A stretch of DNA of 64,000 nt from Nocardioides flavus (ex Wang et al. 2016) (GTDB lineage Bacteria; Actinomycetota; Actinomycetes; Propionibacteriales; Nocardioidaceae), in assembly GCF_014653115.1 (NCBI RefSeq), contig NZ_BNAD01000002.1, forward strand, positions 124,001-188,000, given 5' to 3'. The notes under the pieces were generated by a model, which ran no database searches, had not been told where the DNA came from, and worked only from the letters and a program-made list of their open reading frames with translations. The translations under genes and the position numbers were made by a program. Shown here piece by piece: positions 1 through 8,875 of this stretch. Every line of letters begins with the position of its first letter. The stretch's first letter is position 1.

Positions 1-1331
1 TCACCGCGCTCGAGCCGGTGCTGCGCGCCAACGACGGCGCGTGGATCGGCTGGCCCGGATCCGCCGACGACGACGACTTCGAGCCGTTCGTCGAGGACGG
101 GCTCTCCCTGGTGCCGGTGTCTCTGAGCGCGCAGGAGGTCGAGGAGTTCTACGAGGGGTTCTCCAACGGCACCCTCTGGCCGCTCTACCACGACGTCGTC
201 GCCAAGCCCGAGTTCCACCGGGAGTGGTGGGACTCCTACGTCACGGTCAACCAGCGATTCGCCGACCGGGCCGCCGAGGTGGCGGCCGAGGGGGCGACGG
301 TCTGGGTGCAGGACTACCAGCTCCAGCTGGTGCCGCAGATGCTGCGGGCCCGCCGCCCCGACCTGAGGATCGGCTTCTACCTCCACATCCCGTTCCCGCC
401 GGCCGAGCTGTTCTCCCAGCTCCCGTGGCGCCGCCAGATCCTCGAGGGCCTCCTCGGGGCGGACCTCATCGGCTTCCAGCTGCCCGGCGCGGCGGCCAAC
501 TTCGTACGCCTCGTGCGCAGCCGCGTCGGTCACAAGACCCACCGCGACACCATCTACCTGCCCGACGGGCGGCCCGTGAAGGCGACCGCCTTCCCCATCT
601 CGATCGACACCGCGGGCTTCGAGGAGCTCGCCCGGTCCGAGGACGTCGAGAAGCGCGCGGCCGAGATCCGTGATGCCCTGGGCAATCCCCGCCGGATCTT
701 CCTCGGCGTCGACCGCCTCGACTACACCAAGGGCATCCACTCGCGCCTGCGCGCCTTCGGCGAGCTGGTCCGCGACGGCCAGCTCGACGTCGAGGACGCC
801 GTGTTCGTCCAGGTCGCCACGCCCTCGCGCGAGCGCGTCGAGCAGTACCGCGTCCTCCGCGACGAGATCGAGCTCCTCGTGGGCCGGATCAACGGCGACC
901 ACGGCCGCATCGGCCGCCCGGCCATCTCCTACATGCACTCCTCCTACCCCCGCGAGGAGATGGCCGCCCTCTACCGGGCCGCCGACGTGATGGTGGTGAC
1001 GCCCTTCCGTGACGGCATGAACCTCGTCGCCAAGGAGTACGTCGCCTGCCGGTTCGAGGACGACGGCGCGCTGGTGCTCTCGGAGTTCGCCGGTGCGGCC
1101 CAGGAGCTGCGCCAGGCCTGGCTGGTCAACCCCTACGACATCGACGGGATGAAGTCCGCGCTGCTCGAGGCCTACGCGGCCGACGCGAAGGAGACCGCGC
1201 GGCGCATGCGTGCGATGCGCAAGACCGTCGTGGCCAACGACGTCGCCAAGTGGGCGGCCGACTTCCTGCGCGAGCTCGAGGCACTGCCCGACCACCACGA
1301 CAAGACGGTGCGCCAGTCGCGCGTGCGCTGA
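1..1331 (+). CDS. otsA: Trehalose-6-phosphate synthase (5'-truncated by window edge)
   Basis: Glycosyltransferase family 20 enzyme that joins UDP- (or GDP-) glucose and glucose-6-phosphate to trehalose-6-phosphate in the cytoplasm. The reading frame is already open at base 3 and gives 442 visible residues. The family is usually about 460-490 residues, so the N-terminal piece with the first glycine loop lies outside the window. Visible family motifs are YLHIPFPP (around visible residue 130), RLDYTKGI (around 238) and [12 protein letters not shown] (around 330). The GTG at 18 is an internal codon and not the likely start. It ends 15 bp before a convergent gene. No otsB phosphatase gene is visible downstream. 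The assignment is secure; the true start is not visible. Confidence 0.95.
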   Translation, partial: TALEPVLRANDGAWIGWPGSADDDDFEPFVEDGLSLVPVSLSAQEVEEFYEGFSNGTLWPLYHDVVAKPEFHREWWDSYVTVNQRFADRAAEVAAEGATVWVQDYQLQLVPQMLRARRPDLRIGFYLHIPFPPAELFSQLPWRRQILEGLLGADLIGFQLPGAAANFVRLVRSRVGHKTHRDTIYLPDGRPVKATAFPISIDTAGFEELARSEDVEKRAAEIRDALGNPRRIFLGVDRLDYTKGIHSRLRAFGELVRDGQLDVEDAVFVQVATPSRERVEQYRVLRDEIELLVGRINGDHGRIGRPAISYMHSSYPREEMAALYRAADVMVVTPFRDGMNLVAKEYVACRFEDDGALVLSEFAGAAQELRQAWLVNPYDIDGMKSALLEAYAADAKETARRMRAMRKTVVANDVAKWAADFLRELEALPDHHDKTVRQSRVR

Positions 1332-1346
1332 GCCCGTACGCGCCGG

Positions 1347-2918
1347 TCAGGCGCGCTCGCTCGTCCCGACGCCGGCGCCGTGGGTGGCGTCCTGGGCCAC
1401 CATGATCGACTCGATCTCCTCCGCCAGGTGCGGGCCGAGGCGCCGCCAGGACGGGTCGTAGCCGTAGATCGAGCCGAGGCCGACGGCCGAACGGGTGCCG
1501 TCGAGGAGGTCGACGTCCGCCGGAGCGATGAGTCCCGGGTGCACGACCCCGACGGCCTCGGCGACCTTGAGCAGGTCGCGGCGGAAGGAACGGATGTAGT
1601 TCGCGGCCCGCACGCTCTTGAGGCCGACGTCGAGACCGCGCGTGTAGCGCGGGTTCTGGGTGGCCACGCCCACCGGGCAGTGGTCGGTGTGGCACTTCTG
1701 CGCCTGGATGCAGCCGATGGCCATCATGGCCTCCCGGCCGACGTTGACCATGTCGGCGCCCAGGGCGAACGCGACCACCGCGTTCTCCGGGATGCCGAGC
1801 TTGCCGGCGCCGACGAAGACCACGTCGTCGCTCAGCCCCGCGGCGGCGAAGCGCCGGTAGACCTCGGCGAAGGCGATGCGGAAGGGGTAGGCGACGGAGT
1901 CGGCGAAGATCATCGGCGCGGCACCGGTGCCGCCCTCACCGCCGTCGATGTTGACGAAGTCCACCCCGCGCCCGCCGCGCGCCATCTCCTCGGTCAGCTC
2001 GTCCCACATCGTGAGGTTGCCGACGGCCGACTTGATGCCGACGGGCAGGCCGGTGGCCTCGGCGACCGTCTCCACGAAGTCGAGCATCGAGTCGACGTCG
2101 GAGAAGACCTCGTGCCGGCTCGGCGAGGCGCAGTCGCGGCCCTCGGGGATGCCGCGGATCTCGGCGATCTCCCGGCTGACCTTCTCCCCGGGCAACATGC
2201 CGCCGAGCCCGGGCTTGGCGCCCTGGCTCAGCTTGATCTCGATGGCCCGCACCGGAGCGGAGTGCACGAGGTCGACGAGCCGGGCCAGGTCGAAGCGACC
2301 GCGCTCGTCGCGGCAACCGAAGTAGGCGGTGCCGACCTGGAAGACGATGTCGCCGCCGTGGCGGTGGTGTGCCGACAGCGCACCCTCGCCGGTGTTCTGC
2401 AGGCAGTCGGTCATCGCAGCGCCCTTGTTGAGCGCCTCGATCGCCTTGCCCGACAGCGAGCCGAAGCTCATGCCGGAGATGTTGACCACCGATCCGGGAC
2501 GGAAGGCGTGCCTGCGTCCCCGGGCGGCCCCCATCACCTTGGCGCACGGGAGCGCGATCTCCTCCTGCGCGTGCGGCATCGTCGCCGCCCCCGGTCCGGC
2601 GAAGGTGCGGTGCTTGATGATCGGGTAGCCCTCGACGCGCTCCACGTCGTTGTCGGTGCCGAAGCCGAAGTAGTTGTTCTCCAGCTTGGAGCTGGCATAG
2701 ACCCAGCGCCGCTGGTCGCGGCTGAACGGGCGCTCCTCGTCGTTGCTCGTGACGATGTACTGGCGCAGCTCGGGACCGAACCGCTCCACGAGGAACCTGC
2801 CGTGCCCCACGACGGGGAAGTTGCGCAGGATCGCGTGCTTGCGCTGGACCAGGTCGTGGACCGTGGTCGCCGCGGCCGCGGCCGCGGTGCCGCCCAGGAT
2901 CGCGTACCTCCACCTCAT
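1347..2918 (-). CDS. FMN-binding glutamate synthase family protein
   Basis: 523 residues resembling the FMN/glutamate-synthase central barrel of GltB, without the glutaminase domain. The N-terminus has a short hydrophobic stretch (about residues 5-20) followed by the family-typical segment up to residue 100. The TIM-barrel part includes SGMSFGSLSGKA near residue 150 and GGEGGTGAAP near residue 325. Cysteines spaced C-x5-C-x4-C near residues 398-411 (CIQAQKCHTDHC) are the 3Fe-4S ligands of the glutamate synthase family. Proteins of this type are widespread single genes in actinobacteria, and their physiological donor and substrate are not established. I therefore do not call it a complete glutamate synthase. 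It stands alone, convergent with otsA. A TAGGAA box lies 7 nt upstream of the ATG, so it may be leaderless. Confidence 0.85.
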   Translation of the reverse strand: MRWRYAILGGTAAAAAATTVHDLVQRKHAILRNFPVVGHGRFLVERFGPELRQYIVTSNDEERPFSRDQRRWVYASSKLENNYFGFGTDNDVERVEGYPIIKHRTFAGPGAATMPHAQEEIALPCAKVMGAARGRRHAFRPGSVVNISGMSFGSLSGKAIEALNKGAAMTDCLQNTGEGALSAHHRHGGDIVFQVGTAYFGCRDERGRFDLARLVDLVHSAPVRAIEIKLSQGAKPGLGGMLPGEKVSREIAEIRGIPEGRDCASPSRHEVFSDVDSMLDFVETVAEATGLPVGIKSAVGNLTMWDELTEEMARGGRGVDFVNIDGGEGGTGAAPMIFADSVAYPFRIAFAEVYRRFAAAGLSDDVVFVGAGKLGIPENAVVAFALGADMVNVGREAMMAIGCIQAQKCHTDHCPVGVATQNPRYTRGLDVGLKSVRAANYIRSFRRDLLKVAEAVGVVHPGLIAPADVDLLDGTRSAVGLGSIYGYDPSWRRLGPHLAEEIESIMVAQDATHGAGVGTSERA

Positions 2919-2987
2919 GGGGTCGTTCCTAGCCGCCCCCGGCCGCGATGTCGAGGAAGCCCACCCCTGCGGGCCGGTCGGGCGGGG

Positions 2988-3701
2988 TCAGGCGAGCTCG
3001 CCCCGCGCCAGGCTGACGCCGGAGTGCGTGGGGTCGCCGTCGTCGGGCTCGACGGAGATGTCGACGATCCGGTAGCCCTGGTCGACCAGCTCCATGGGGA
3101 CGTCGAACTCTCCCTCGGTGCCAGAGGCGAGGAGCCCGATCGAGATCATCCGTACGCCGTCGACGTTGATCAGCCACACCTCGTGCACGCCCGGCGCGTC
3201 GCCGAGCTCGGTGGCGCTCACCCGGATGGTGAAGGTGTCCTCCGAGCGCACCGCGCTCGCCCGGCCGCGGTCGGCGTCGCTGTCGAGCGCGGTGAGGGTG
3301 GCCGCAGCCACGACCGTGCCGGTGTCGACCGGGGGGGCGACCGCCTCGGGCGTCTCGGTGTCCGCGCCCCACCGGCCGAGGCCGAGGCCGGCGACCAGCG
3401 CCAGTGCCGCCGCGACCGCGGCGAGCCAGACAGGGACGCCGCGCCGGGACGCACGCGTCTCCACGGACGGGGAGGACACCATGGCGACGTCGCCTGCCCG
3501 CACCTGGGCCAGCACCTGGGCCCGCACGTGCTCGGGCGGTGCGACGAGCGCATCGGCGCCCGCGCGCCGGCGTACGCCGGTGAACGAGGCCACCAGCCCG
3601 GCGCACTCGGGGCACGTCGCGGCGTGCTCTCGGACGTCCTCGGAGGCGTCGGCGGGGTCGAGCGCGAGCCCGGCCAGCCGGTCGGGATCAACGTGATCCA
3701 T
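2988..3701 (-). CDS. RskA-like anti-sigma factor
   Basis: 237 residues. The N-terminal cytoplasmic part carries an H-x3-C-x2-C zinc-type anti-sigma motif (HAATCPEC around residue 26). A single membrane segment follows around residues 90-110 (VWLAAVAAALALVAGLGLG). The extracytoplasmic C-terminal half resembles the anti-sigma-K factor RskA domain, with VHEVWLINVDG and a conserved terminal SGVSLARGEL. It should sequester the sigma factor encoded just upstream, with which it overlaps by 14 bp, and release it upon proteolysis. The ATG at 3701 gives a sensible N-terminus. Family membership is clear; the inducing signal is unknown. Confidence 0.88.
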   Translation of the reverse strand: MDHVDPDRLAGLALDPADASEDVREHAATCPECAGLVASFTGVRRRAGADALVAPPEHVRAQVLAQVRAGDVAMVSSPSVETRASRRGVPVWLAAVAAALALVAGLGLGRWGADTETPEAVAPPVDTGTVVAAATLTALDSDADRGRASAVRSEDTFTIRVSATELGDAPGVHEVWLINVDGVRMISIGLLASGTEGEFDVPMELVDQGYRIVDISVEPDDGDPTHSGVSLARGELA

Positions 3702-4278
3702 GGCGCACCCCCTCGAGCTGCTGGTGGAGCTTCATGAGGCCACGACGGACGTGGCTCTTGACGGTGCCGAGTGGCAGGCCGACGGTCTCGGCGATCTCGG
3801 CGTGGCTGCGCTCCTCCCAGAAGGCGAGGAACAAGATGGTGCGGCGCGGGTCAGGCATCTCGTCGACTGCCTGCCGTACGACAAGTCGTTCGGCGACGTC
3901 CTCGTCGACGGATGGGTCGACGCCGTCGTGGGCGCCGGGCAAGGACACGACGGCCGCCAGGCGATCGGCGTCCCGGGCCCGTGCCGCCCGTACGTCGGAG
4001 ACCTTGTGCCGGGCGATTCCGAGCAGCCAGGCGGGCAGTGCGGACGGGCTGGGGGTCAGGGTGTGGCGACTGCGCCAGGCTGCGACGAAGACCTGCTGGG
4101 TCACGTCCTCGGCGTCGTGCTGGTCGTGCAGCGCCCGCAGCGCATAGGTGTGGACCAGCGCCGACCACCGGTCGTAGATCGACTCGAGGGCTCCCTCGTC
4201 CCCGGCGACGAGCCGCGCGGCGAGCGCGCGGACCCCGTCGTCCTGCTCGTCGGCGAACGTCAGTGCCTCGGTGACCAC
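3688..4278 (-). CDS. sigK: ECF RNA polymerase sigma factor (SigK-like)
   Basis: 196-residue extracytoplasmic-function sigma factor. Region 2 lies at about residues 25-95 (IYDRWSALVHTYALR, then DAEDVTQQVFVAAWR) and region 4 at about 130-185 (ERSHAEIAETVGLPLGTVKSHVRRGL, a helix-turn-helix). It is directly coupled to a RskA-like anti-sigma gene, which argues for the SigK group. I chose GTG at 4278 rather than the upstream ATG at 4329 because a TACGGT -10 box (4285-4290) sits 6 nt before the GTG and would make the transcript leaderless. The longer frame would begin upstream of that promoter. The neighbouring fasciclin gene matches the known mycobacterial SigK target class. The symbol is by analogy. 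Confidence 0.85.
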   Translation of the reverse strand: MVTEALTFADEQDDGVRALAARLVAGDEGALESIYDRWSALVHTYALRALHDQHDAEDVTQQVFVAAWRSRHTLTPSPSALPAWLLGIARHKVSDVRAARARDADRLAAVVSLPGAHDGVDPSVDEDVAERLVVRQAVDEMPDPRRTILFLAFWEERSHAEIAETVGLPLGTVKSHVRRGLMKLHQQLEGVRHGSR

Positions 4279-4284
4279 GCGGTC

Positions 4285-4290
4285 ACCGTA
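4285..4290 (-). promoter_or_regulatory. -10 box of leaderless sigma-factor gene
   Basis: TACGGT on the minus strand, 6 nt upstream of GTG 4278. It matches the TANNNT consensus with the same spacing seen in front of more than twenty genes in this window. It is the reason for the shorter sigma-factor start. Confidence 0.5.
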
Positions 4291-4371
4291 CCGGCGGGGC
4301 GAGCGGGCGGGGAACGGGATGATGGTCATCGCCGCTCCCCGCCCGTCAGGCCTCGCGTCGCCGTCGGTGGA

Positions 4372-5007
4372 TCAGAGGTCGATCGGGCGCAGGACGCGGT
4401 CGATGCCGTGCGCGACCTGCTTGTTGCCCTTGTTGAGGTCGAGGGCCTTCAGCACGACGCGCGGGTCGCGGTCGTTGCGGTCCTTGTCCTTGAGCGTGAT
4501 GCGCAGGGACGGCTTCATGCGGACCTTGACCTTGACCGTCTCGCCCGCGGCCGTCATCAGCTTCGCGTTGTTGGCCTTGAGCACCTTCTTGCTCGTGAGC
4601 GTCTTGCCCGGCACCACGTGGTAGAGCAGGACGGTCTCGATGGTGTCGACGCCGGCGAGCTCGACCAGCGCGTCGAAGATCTTCTTCTCGCTCTTGATGG
4701 TCTGGCCGGTGAGGTCCTTGACGAGCAGGCGGAAGGCCTGGTCGGTGGGAGCGAAGACGGTGGCGCGCTTCGTGCCGTCGGCCAGGATGGCGACCGGCGA
4801 CTCCGGCTTGGCGCCGACGATGGCGAGAGCGGCCTCGGTGACGATGTCGAAGTCGTTCTTGTTCTTGTCGAAGTTGTTGCCGTCCGAGGTGAGCAGGCCG
4901 GCGAGGCTGTCCTCGCCGACCGCCTTGGCGCTGGCGGCCGGAGCGGCGGCCATGGTGCCGAGGGCGAGCGCCGAGGCGGCGAGGATGGCGGGTACGCGAC
5001 GAGCCAT
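4372..5007 (-). CDS. Secreted fasciclin-domain protein
   Basis: 211 residues. An Ala-rich signal peptide (residues 1-26, ending APAASAKA) is followed by one fasciclin (FAS1) domain with the typical [11 protein letters not shown] (H1) and LLYHVVPGK (H2) segments. FAS1 proteins are extracellular adhesion proteins; the mycobacterial examples MPT70 and MPT83 are the main targets of SigK. Here the gene lies 93 bp upstream of a SigK/RskA-like pair on the same strand, so it is a plausible target. The start is ATG 5007, preceded by GGAAGG at 8 nt. The frame stays open far upstream, but only this start gives a signal peptide and a ribosome-binding site. Confidence 0.85.
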   Translation of the reverse strand: MARRVPAILAASALALGTMAAAPAASAKAVGEDSLAGLLTSDGNNFDKNKNDFDIVTEAALAIVGAKPESPVAILADGTKRATVFAPTDQAFRLLVKDLTGQTIKSEKKIFDALVELAGVDTIETVLLYHVVPGKTLTSKKVLKANNAKLMTAAGETVKVKVRMKPSLRITLKDKDRNDRDPRVVLKALDLNKGNKQVAHGIDRVLRPIDL

Positions 5008-5025
5008 GGGAAGTCCTTCCGTCAG

Positions 5026-5077
5026 GGGCGCCCGGTGGCGCCCGTCACCCCCTTCTCCGGCCGAGGGCGCCCGGTGG
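5026..5077. repeat. 13-bp direct repeat in divergent promoter region
   Basis: GGGCGCCCGGTGG occurs at 5026-5038 and again at 5065-5077, a 39-bp period, between the fasciclin gene (minus) and the PHA-synthase-like hydrolase (plus). The core GGGCGCCC is itself palindromic. A paired operator is possible, but nothing else identifies the regulator. Confidence 0.4.
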
Positions 5078-5091
5078 ATGCACCCGGCCCG

Positions 5092-5097
5092 TAGATT
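5092..5097 (+). promoter_or_regulatory. -10 box of leaderless hydrolase gene
   Basis: TAGATT, 6 nt before ATG 5104, fits the leaderless promoter pattern of this genome. No ribosome-binding site is present between it and the start codon. Confidence 0.5.
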
Positions 5098-5103
5098 TCT
5101 TCC

Positions 5104-6369
5104 ATGGACCTGATCCCCACACCCGAACAGGTGGTCGCCGCAGCCGGGAACGTGGCGCACACGCTGCTCTACGGCGGGCTGGCCGACCTGCGTCCCATGC
5201 CCCGCACGTTGATCGACGACGGGGAGCTGCGCGAGGTCTACCACTACCGCCCGGCCAAGGACGTGCCTGCGAAGGGCGACCCGGTGCTGCTGGTCACACC
5301 GCTGGCCGCCCCGTCGCTGTGCTTCGACCTGCGCCGCGGGTGCTCGCTGGTCGAGCACCTCGTCACGGAGGGCCGCCCGACCTACCTCCTGGAGTACGGG
5401 CAGGTGTCCTTCCGCAACCGGTCGCTGGGCATGGAGCACTGGGTGGACGAGGTGGTCCCCGAGGCCGTCCGGGCCGTGCACGAGCACTCCGGCGGTCGCG
5501 GCGTGCACCTCGTCGGATGGAGCCTCGGCGGCATCTTCACGCTGCTCGTCGCCGCCGACCGGCAGGACCTGCCCATCGCATCCATCACGGTTGTCGGTTC
5601 GCCGGTCGACGTCACCAAGGTCCCCCTCGTCGCGCCCGTACGCCCCCTGCTCAACCTGACCCAGGGCCGCGGCGCCATCACCCGGGCCTACCGCGCGCTG
5701 GGCGGGATCCCCCAGCCGTTCGTCAACTGGGCGTTCACCGCGGCCTCCGCCCAGAAGGTCGTCACCAAGCCGCTGGCGGTGCTGACGCACCTCGACGACA
5801 CCGACTACCTCGCCCAGCTCGAGGCGGTGGACCGGTTCCGCGCCAACATGTTCGCCTATCCCGGCCGGACGTTCGGGCAGCTCTACCACCGCTTCGTCAA
5901 GGGCAACTCCCTCGCGGGCGGCACCATGGAGATCGGCGACCGGACCGTCGACCTGGCGGAGGTCTCGGTCCCGACGCTCGTCTTCGCCGGCAACACCGAC
6001 GGCATCGCGCCGCTCCCCGCCGTACGCGCGGTGGTGCCGCTGCTGACCGGTGCCTCGCAGGTGCGCTTCGAGGTCGTGCCGGGCGGCCACCTCGGCATGC
6101 TCACGGGCCGGGCCGCGCGCGGGACGACGTGGACGGTCATCGACGAGTGGGTCGACGAGTGGTCGGGCGCAGCCCCGGCGACAGCGCCGACCGCCGCGCG
6201 CACCGCTCGCACGGCGGCCGCGCGGAAGGCACCCGCGAAGAAGGCACCGGTGAAGAAGGCACCCGCGAAGAAGGCGCCCGCGGCGAAGAAGCCATCCGCC
6301 GACACGATCGGCTCCAACCCGTCCCGGCGCTACGGGTCGGCGGGCTCGCGGGCCCTGGGCCAGCGATGA
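5104..6369 (+). CDS. PHA-synthase-like alpha/beta hydrolase with histone-like tail
   Basis: 421 residues. Residues 1-355 resemble polyhydroxyalkanoate synthase: the [21 protein letters not shown] segment family position, the nucleophile elbow GWSLGG near residue 140, the [18 protein letters not shown] region near 245, and late Asp and His candidates in [10 protein letters not shown] and PGGHLGM. True PhaC uses cysteine in this elbow (GxCxG); here it is serine, so polymerase activity is uncertain and an esterase or depolymerase role is possible. Residues of about 360-395 form an Ala/Lys/Pro tail ([16 protein letters not shown]) like histone H1, mycobacterial HupB or the DNA-binding tail of the phasin PhaF. 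The gene overlaps ung by an ATGA junction. Confidence 0.75.
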   Translation: MDLIPTPEQVVAAAGNVAHTLLYGGLADLRPMPRTLIDDGELREVYHYRPAKDVPAKGDPVLLVTPLAAPSLCFDLRRGCSLVEHLVTEGRPTYLLEYGQVSFRNRSLGMEHWVDEVVPEAVRAVHEHSGGRGVHLVGWSLGGIFTLLVAADRQDLPIASITVVGSPVDVTKVPLVAPVRPLLNLTQGRGAITRAYRALGGIPQPFVNWAFTAASAQKVVTKPLAVLTHLDDTDYLAQLEAVDRFRANMFAYPGRTFGQLYHRFVKGNSLAGGTMEIGDRTVDLAEVSVPTLVFAGNTDGIAPLPAVRAVVPLLTGASQVRFEVVPGGHLGMLTGRAARGTTWTVIDEWVDEWSGAAPATAPTAARTARTAAARKAPAKKAPVKKAPAKKAPAAKKPSADTIGSNPSRRYGSAGSRALGQR

Positions 6370-7073
6370 CCAGCCCGATGGGCGCGCTCGCCGGGCTCGT
6401 CGACAAGGGACTGGTGGCCGAGGACTGGGCCGAGGCGCTGGCACCGGTCGACGAGCAGATCGCGGGCATGGGCCGATTCCTGCGCGAGGAGCTGGCGTCC
6501 GGCCGGGACTACCAGCCGGCGGGCGACCGCGTCTTCCGAGCGTTCGAGCGCCCGCTGGCCGACGTACGAATCCTGGTCGTGGGCCAGGACCCCTACCCCA
6601 ACCCCGACCACCCGATCGGGCTGAGCTTCGCCGTCGAACGGCACGTCCGCCCCCTGCCGCCGAGCCTGCGGAACATCTACGCCGAGCTGCGCGACGACCT
6701 CGGGATCGGACCACCCGGCCACGGCGACCTGTCGGCCTGGTCCGACCAGGGGGTCATGCTGCTCAACCGGGTCCTCACCGTGCGTCCGGGGGACTCCAAC
6801 TCCCACCAGGGCAAGGGCTGGGAAGCCGTCACCGAGCGGGCGGTCGTCGCGCTGGCGGAGCGGGGTGGGCCCTGCGCGGCGATCCTGTGGGGGCGGCACG
6901 CCCAGTCACTCAAGCCCCTGCTCGGTTCGATGCCGGCGGTGGAGTCGGCACACCCGTCGCCGCTCAGCGCGCGCCGCGGATTCTTCGGGTCGAAGCCTTT
7001 CAGCGCGGTCAACCGGTTGCTCGAGGAGCAGGGCGCGGACCCGGTCGACTGGGCCCTTCCGGAATATAATTGA
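6366..7073 (+). CDS. ung: Uracil-DNA glycosylase (family 1)
   Basis: 235 residues. It removes uracil from DNA to start base excision repair. The family 1 signatures are all present: the water-activating loop [11 protein letters not shown] near residue 78, a uracil-contact region with [17 protein letters not shown], and the DNA-intercalation loop [18 protein letters not shown] near residue 195. The ATG at 6366 overlaps the TGA of the upstream hydrolase (ATGA), so translation is probably coupled. An in-frame ATG at 6378 is an alternative start. The length is normal for the family (about 225-235). Confidence 0.96.
   Translation: MTSPMGALAGLVDKGLVAEDWAEALAPVDEQIAGMGRFLREELASGRDYQPAGDRVFRAFERPLADVRILVVGQDPYPNPDHPIGLSFAVERHVRPLPPSLRNIYAELRDDLGIGPPGHGDLSAWSDQGVMLLNRVLTVRPGDSNSHQGKGWEAVTERAVVALAERGGPCAAILWGRHAQSLKPLLGSMPAVESAHPSPLSARRGFFGSKPFSAVNRLLEEQGADPVDWALPEYN
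7065..7070 (+). promoter_or_regulatory. Candidate -10 box for the dioxygenase gene
   Basis: A perfect TATAAT overlaps the last codons of ung, in an otherwise GC-rich sequence. Transcription would start near 7077, leaving a leader of about 19 nt with GGGG before ATG 7096. No convincing -35 box is seen at 17 bp spacing. It suggests that the dioxygenase has its own promoter. Confidence 0.4.
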
Positions 7074-7095
7074 AGACTGCACTATTGGGGTTGTC

Positions 7096-7869
7096 ATGAA
7101 CGCACGCATGCCTGCCCTCTACATCGGCCACGGCGCACCGCCCCTGCTCGACGACCCCACCTGGTCCGGACAGCTGGCCGCCTGGGCGGGCGACCTGCCG
7201 CGCCCGAAGGCGATTCTCATCGTCTCCGCGCACTGGGAGTCGGCGCCCGTCAGCCTGTCCGCGAGCGGCGCCCCGCTGGTCTACGACTTCGGCGGGTTCG
7301 CGCCGAAGTACTACCGGATGACCTACGAGACGCCGGACGCCTCGGCGCTGGCCCAGCGGGTCGCGGCGATGATGCCGACCGGCGAGCCCGTGCACCAGCA
7401 CACCTCGCGCGGGCTCGACCACGGCGCGTGGGTGCCGCTCAAGATCATGTACCCCGAGGCCGACGTGCCGGTGCTCCAGATGTCGCTGCCGACCGACGAC
7501 CCGCACCGGCTGATGAAGCTCGGCGAGCGGCTGCGCCCCCTGCGCGACGAGGGCGTGCTGATCATCGGCTCCGGCTTCTTGACCCACGGGCTGCCCTTCC
7601 TCACCGAGTGGCGGATCGACGCCGCCGTCCCCGGCTGGTCGCGCGACTTCGACCTGTGGGCCGCCGACGCCCTGACCCGCGGCGACGTCGACACGCTCTC
7701 CGACTACCGGGCCAAGGCGCCCGGCATGCCGTACGCCCACCCGACCGTCGAGCACTACACACCGCTGTTCGTGACGCTGGGCGCCGCGACGACCCCCGAC
7801 GACCCCGGCGCCCAGGTCATCGACGGCTACTGGATGGGGCTGTCCAAGCGGTCCCTCCAGGTCGCCTGA
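7096..7869 (+). CDS. Extradiol ring-cleavage dioxygenase, 4,5-DOPA type (LigB superfamily)
   Basis: 257 residues of the class III extradiol dioxygenase family that includes YgiD and plant 4,5-DOPA dioxygenase. Conserved histidines of the metal site are in YIGHGAPPLL (N-terminus), SAHWES (about residue 52), LDHGAWVPL (about 115) and GSGFLTHGLP (about 165). Bacterial members often act on unknown catechols, so the natural substrate is open. The start is ATG 7096 with GGGG 5 nt upstream; a MNARMP start is family-like. It follows ung by 22 bp and precedes pdxY by 44 bp, with no pathway partner visible. Confidence 0.85.
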   Translation: MNARMPALYIGHGAPPLLDDPTWSGQLAAWAGDLPRPKAILIVSAHWESAPVSLSASGAPLVYDFGGFAPKYYRMTYETPDASALAQRVAAMMPTGEPVHQHTSRGLDHGAWVPLKIMYPEADVPVLQMSLPTDDPHRLMKLGERLRPLRDEGVLIIGSGFLTHGLPFLTEWRIDAAVPGWSRDFDLWAADALTRGDVDTLSDYRAKAPGMPYAHPTVEHYTPLFVTLGAATTPDDPGAQVIDGYWMGLSKRSLQVA

Positions 7870-7913
7870 CCCACGCCGCGAGCTCCTTCGTCGCTCGCAG
7901 CTAGAGTCGTGAC

Positions 7914-8777
7914 GTGCGCGTCCTCTCCATCCAGTCCCACGTCGCCTACGGCCACGTCGGCAACTCAGCGGCCGTCTTCCCCCTCCAGCGGCTCGGCCAC
8001 GAGGTGTGGCCGGTGCTGACGGTCAACTTCTCCAACCACACCGGCTACGGAGCATGGCGGGGACCGCTGATCGCGGCCGAGGACGTCGCCGCGGTGATCG
8101 CCGGCATCGGCGAGCGCGGCGCCTTCGAGACCTGCGACGCGATCCTCTCGGGCTACCAGGGCTCGCCGGAGATCGCCGACGTGATCGTCGACGCCGTCGC
8201 GCAGGTCAAGGCTGCCAACCCGCGCGCGACGTACACCTGCGACCCGGTCATGGGCAACGCGACCTCGGGCTGCTTCGTGAACCCGGCGATCCCGCCGAAG
8301 TACCGCGAGACCGTCATCCCGGTCGCCGACGTGCTGACCCCCAACCAGTTCGAGCTCGGGTTCATCACCGACCGTGACGCGCTGAGCGGGCCGTCGTCGC
8401 TCGGCGACGTCCTGGCCGCGGTCGAGGAGGTGCGTGAGCTGGGTCCGGCGACGGTGCTCGTGACCTCCGTCGACCGCGAGGGCGCGGCCGACGACGCCAT
8501 CGAGATGCTCGCCGTCACCGGCGAGGGCGCCTGGCTCGTGACCACCCCGCGCCTGCCGATGAAGGCCAACGGCTCCGGCGACATCACCGCAGCCCTGTTC
8601 ACCGCGCACCTCGAGGCGTCCGGCTCCCCCGCCGACGCGCTCGCCCGTACGGCTTCGTCCGTCTTCGCCGTGCTGAAGGAGACCCTGGACTCCGGCGAGC
8701 GCGAGCTGCGGCTGATCGCGGCCCAGGAGGCCATCGCGTCCCCCGCGTGCGAGTTCGAGGTCGAGCAGGTCCGCTGA
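7914..8777 (+). CDS. pdxY: Pyridoxal kinase
   Basis: 287 residues, ribokinase-like fold. It phosphorylates pyridoxal to pyridoxal-5'-phosphate in the salvage pathway. Family motifs: the N-terminal SIQSHVAYGHVGNSAAVFPL, the YTCDPVMGN segment (about residue 103), the LTPNQFELGFIT segment (about 142), and the anion-hole/catalytic motif KANGSGDITAALF (about 221) with the catalytic Asp. GTG 7914 is the start; TAGAGT at 7902-7907 lies 6 nt before it, so the mRNA is probably leaderless. It is convergent with tRNA-Thr, with a long hairpin between them. Confidence 0.94.
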   Translation: MRVLSIQSHVAYGHVGNSAAVFPLQRLGHEVWPVLTVNFSNHTGYGAWRGPLIAAEDVAAVIAGIGERGAFETCDAILSGYQGSPEIADVIVDAVAQVKAANPRATYTCDPVMGNATSGCFVNPAIPPKYRETVIPVADVLTPNQFELGFITDRDALSGPSSLGDVLAAVEEVRELGPATVLVTSVDREGAADDAIEMLAVTGEGAWLVTTPRLPMKANGSGDITAALFTAHLEASGSPADALARTASSVFAVLKETLDSGERELRLIAAQEAIASPACEFEVEQVR

Positions 8778-8790
8778 CCTCCGCCGCGCA

Positions 8791-8873
8791 GCACCAGGAA
8801 GGCAGTTCGCCCGATCACCGCGGCGTTCCACGCTCGGGACCGGGTCGCAGGACGCCAACTGCCTTCATGGTGC
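8791..8873. terminator. Long inverted repeat between pdxY and tRNA-Thr, likely bidirectional terminator
   Basis: Left arm 8791-8810 (GCACCAGGAAGGCAGTTCGC) pairs with right arm 8854-8873 with two mismatches over 20 bp. A second small stem CCCGA/TCGGG lies in the 43-nt loop. It sits exactly between two converging transcripts. No T-tract follows on either strand, as is usual in actinobacteria. It could also be a dispersed repeat, but no second copy is seen in the window. Confidence 0.55.
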
Positions 8874-8875
8874 AG

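Noticed and set aside
1380..3737. A 785-codon open frame on the plus strand
   Set aside because: It is antisense to the FMN-binding glutamate synthase-like and anti-sigma genes, both of which have clear family motifs. Its composition is low-complexity.
4372..6714. A 780-codon open frame on the minus strand
   Set aside because: Only the 3' 636 bp (fasciclin gene) has a signal peptide, a ribosome-binding site and family similarity. The rest is Arg/Pro-rich antisense of the hydrolase and ung genes, as is common in very GC-rich DNA.
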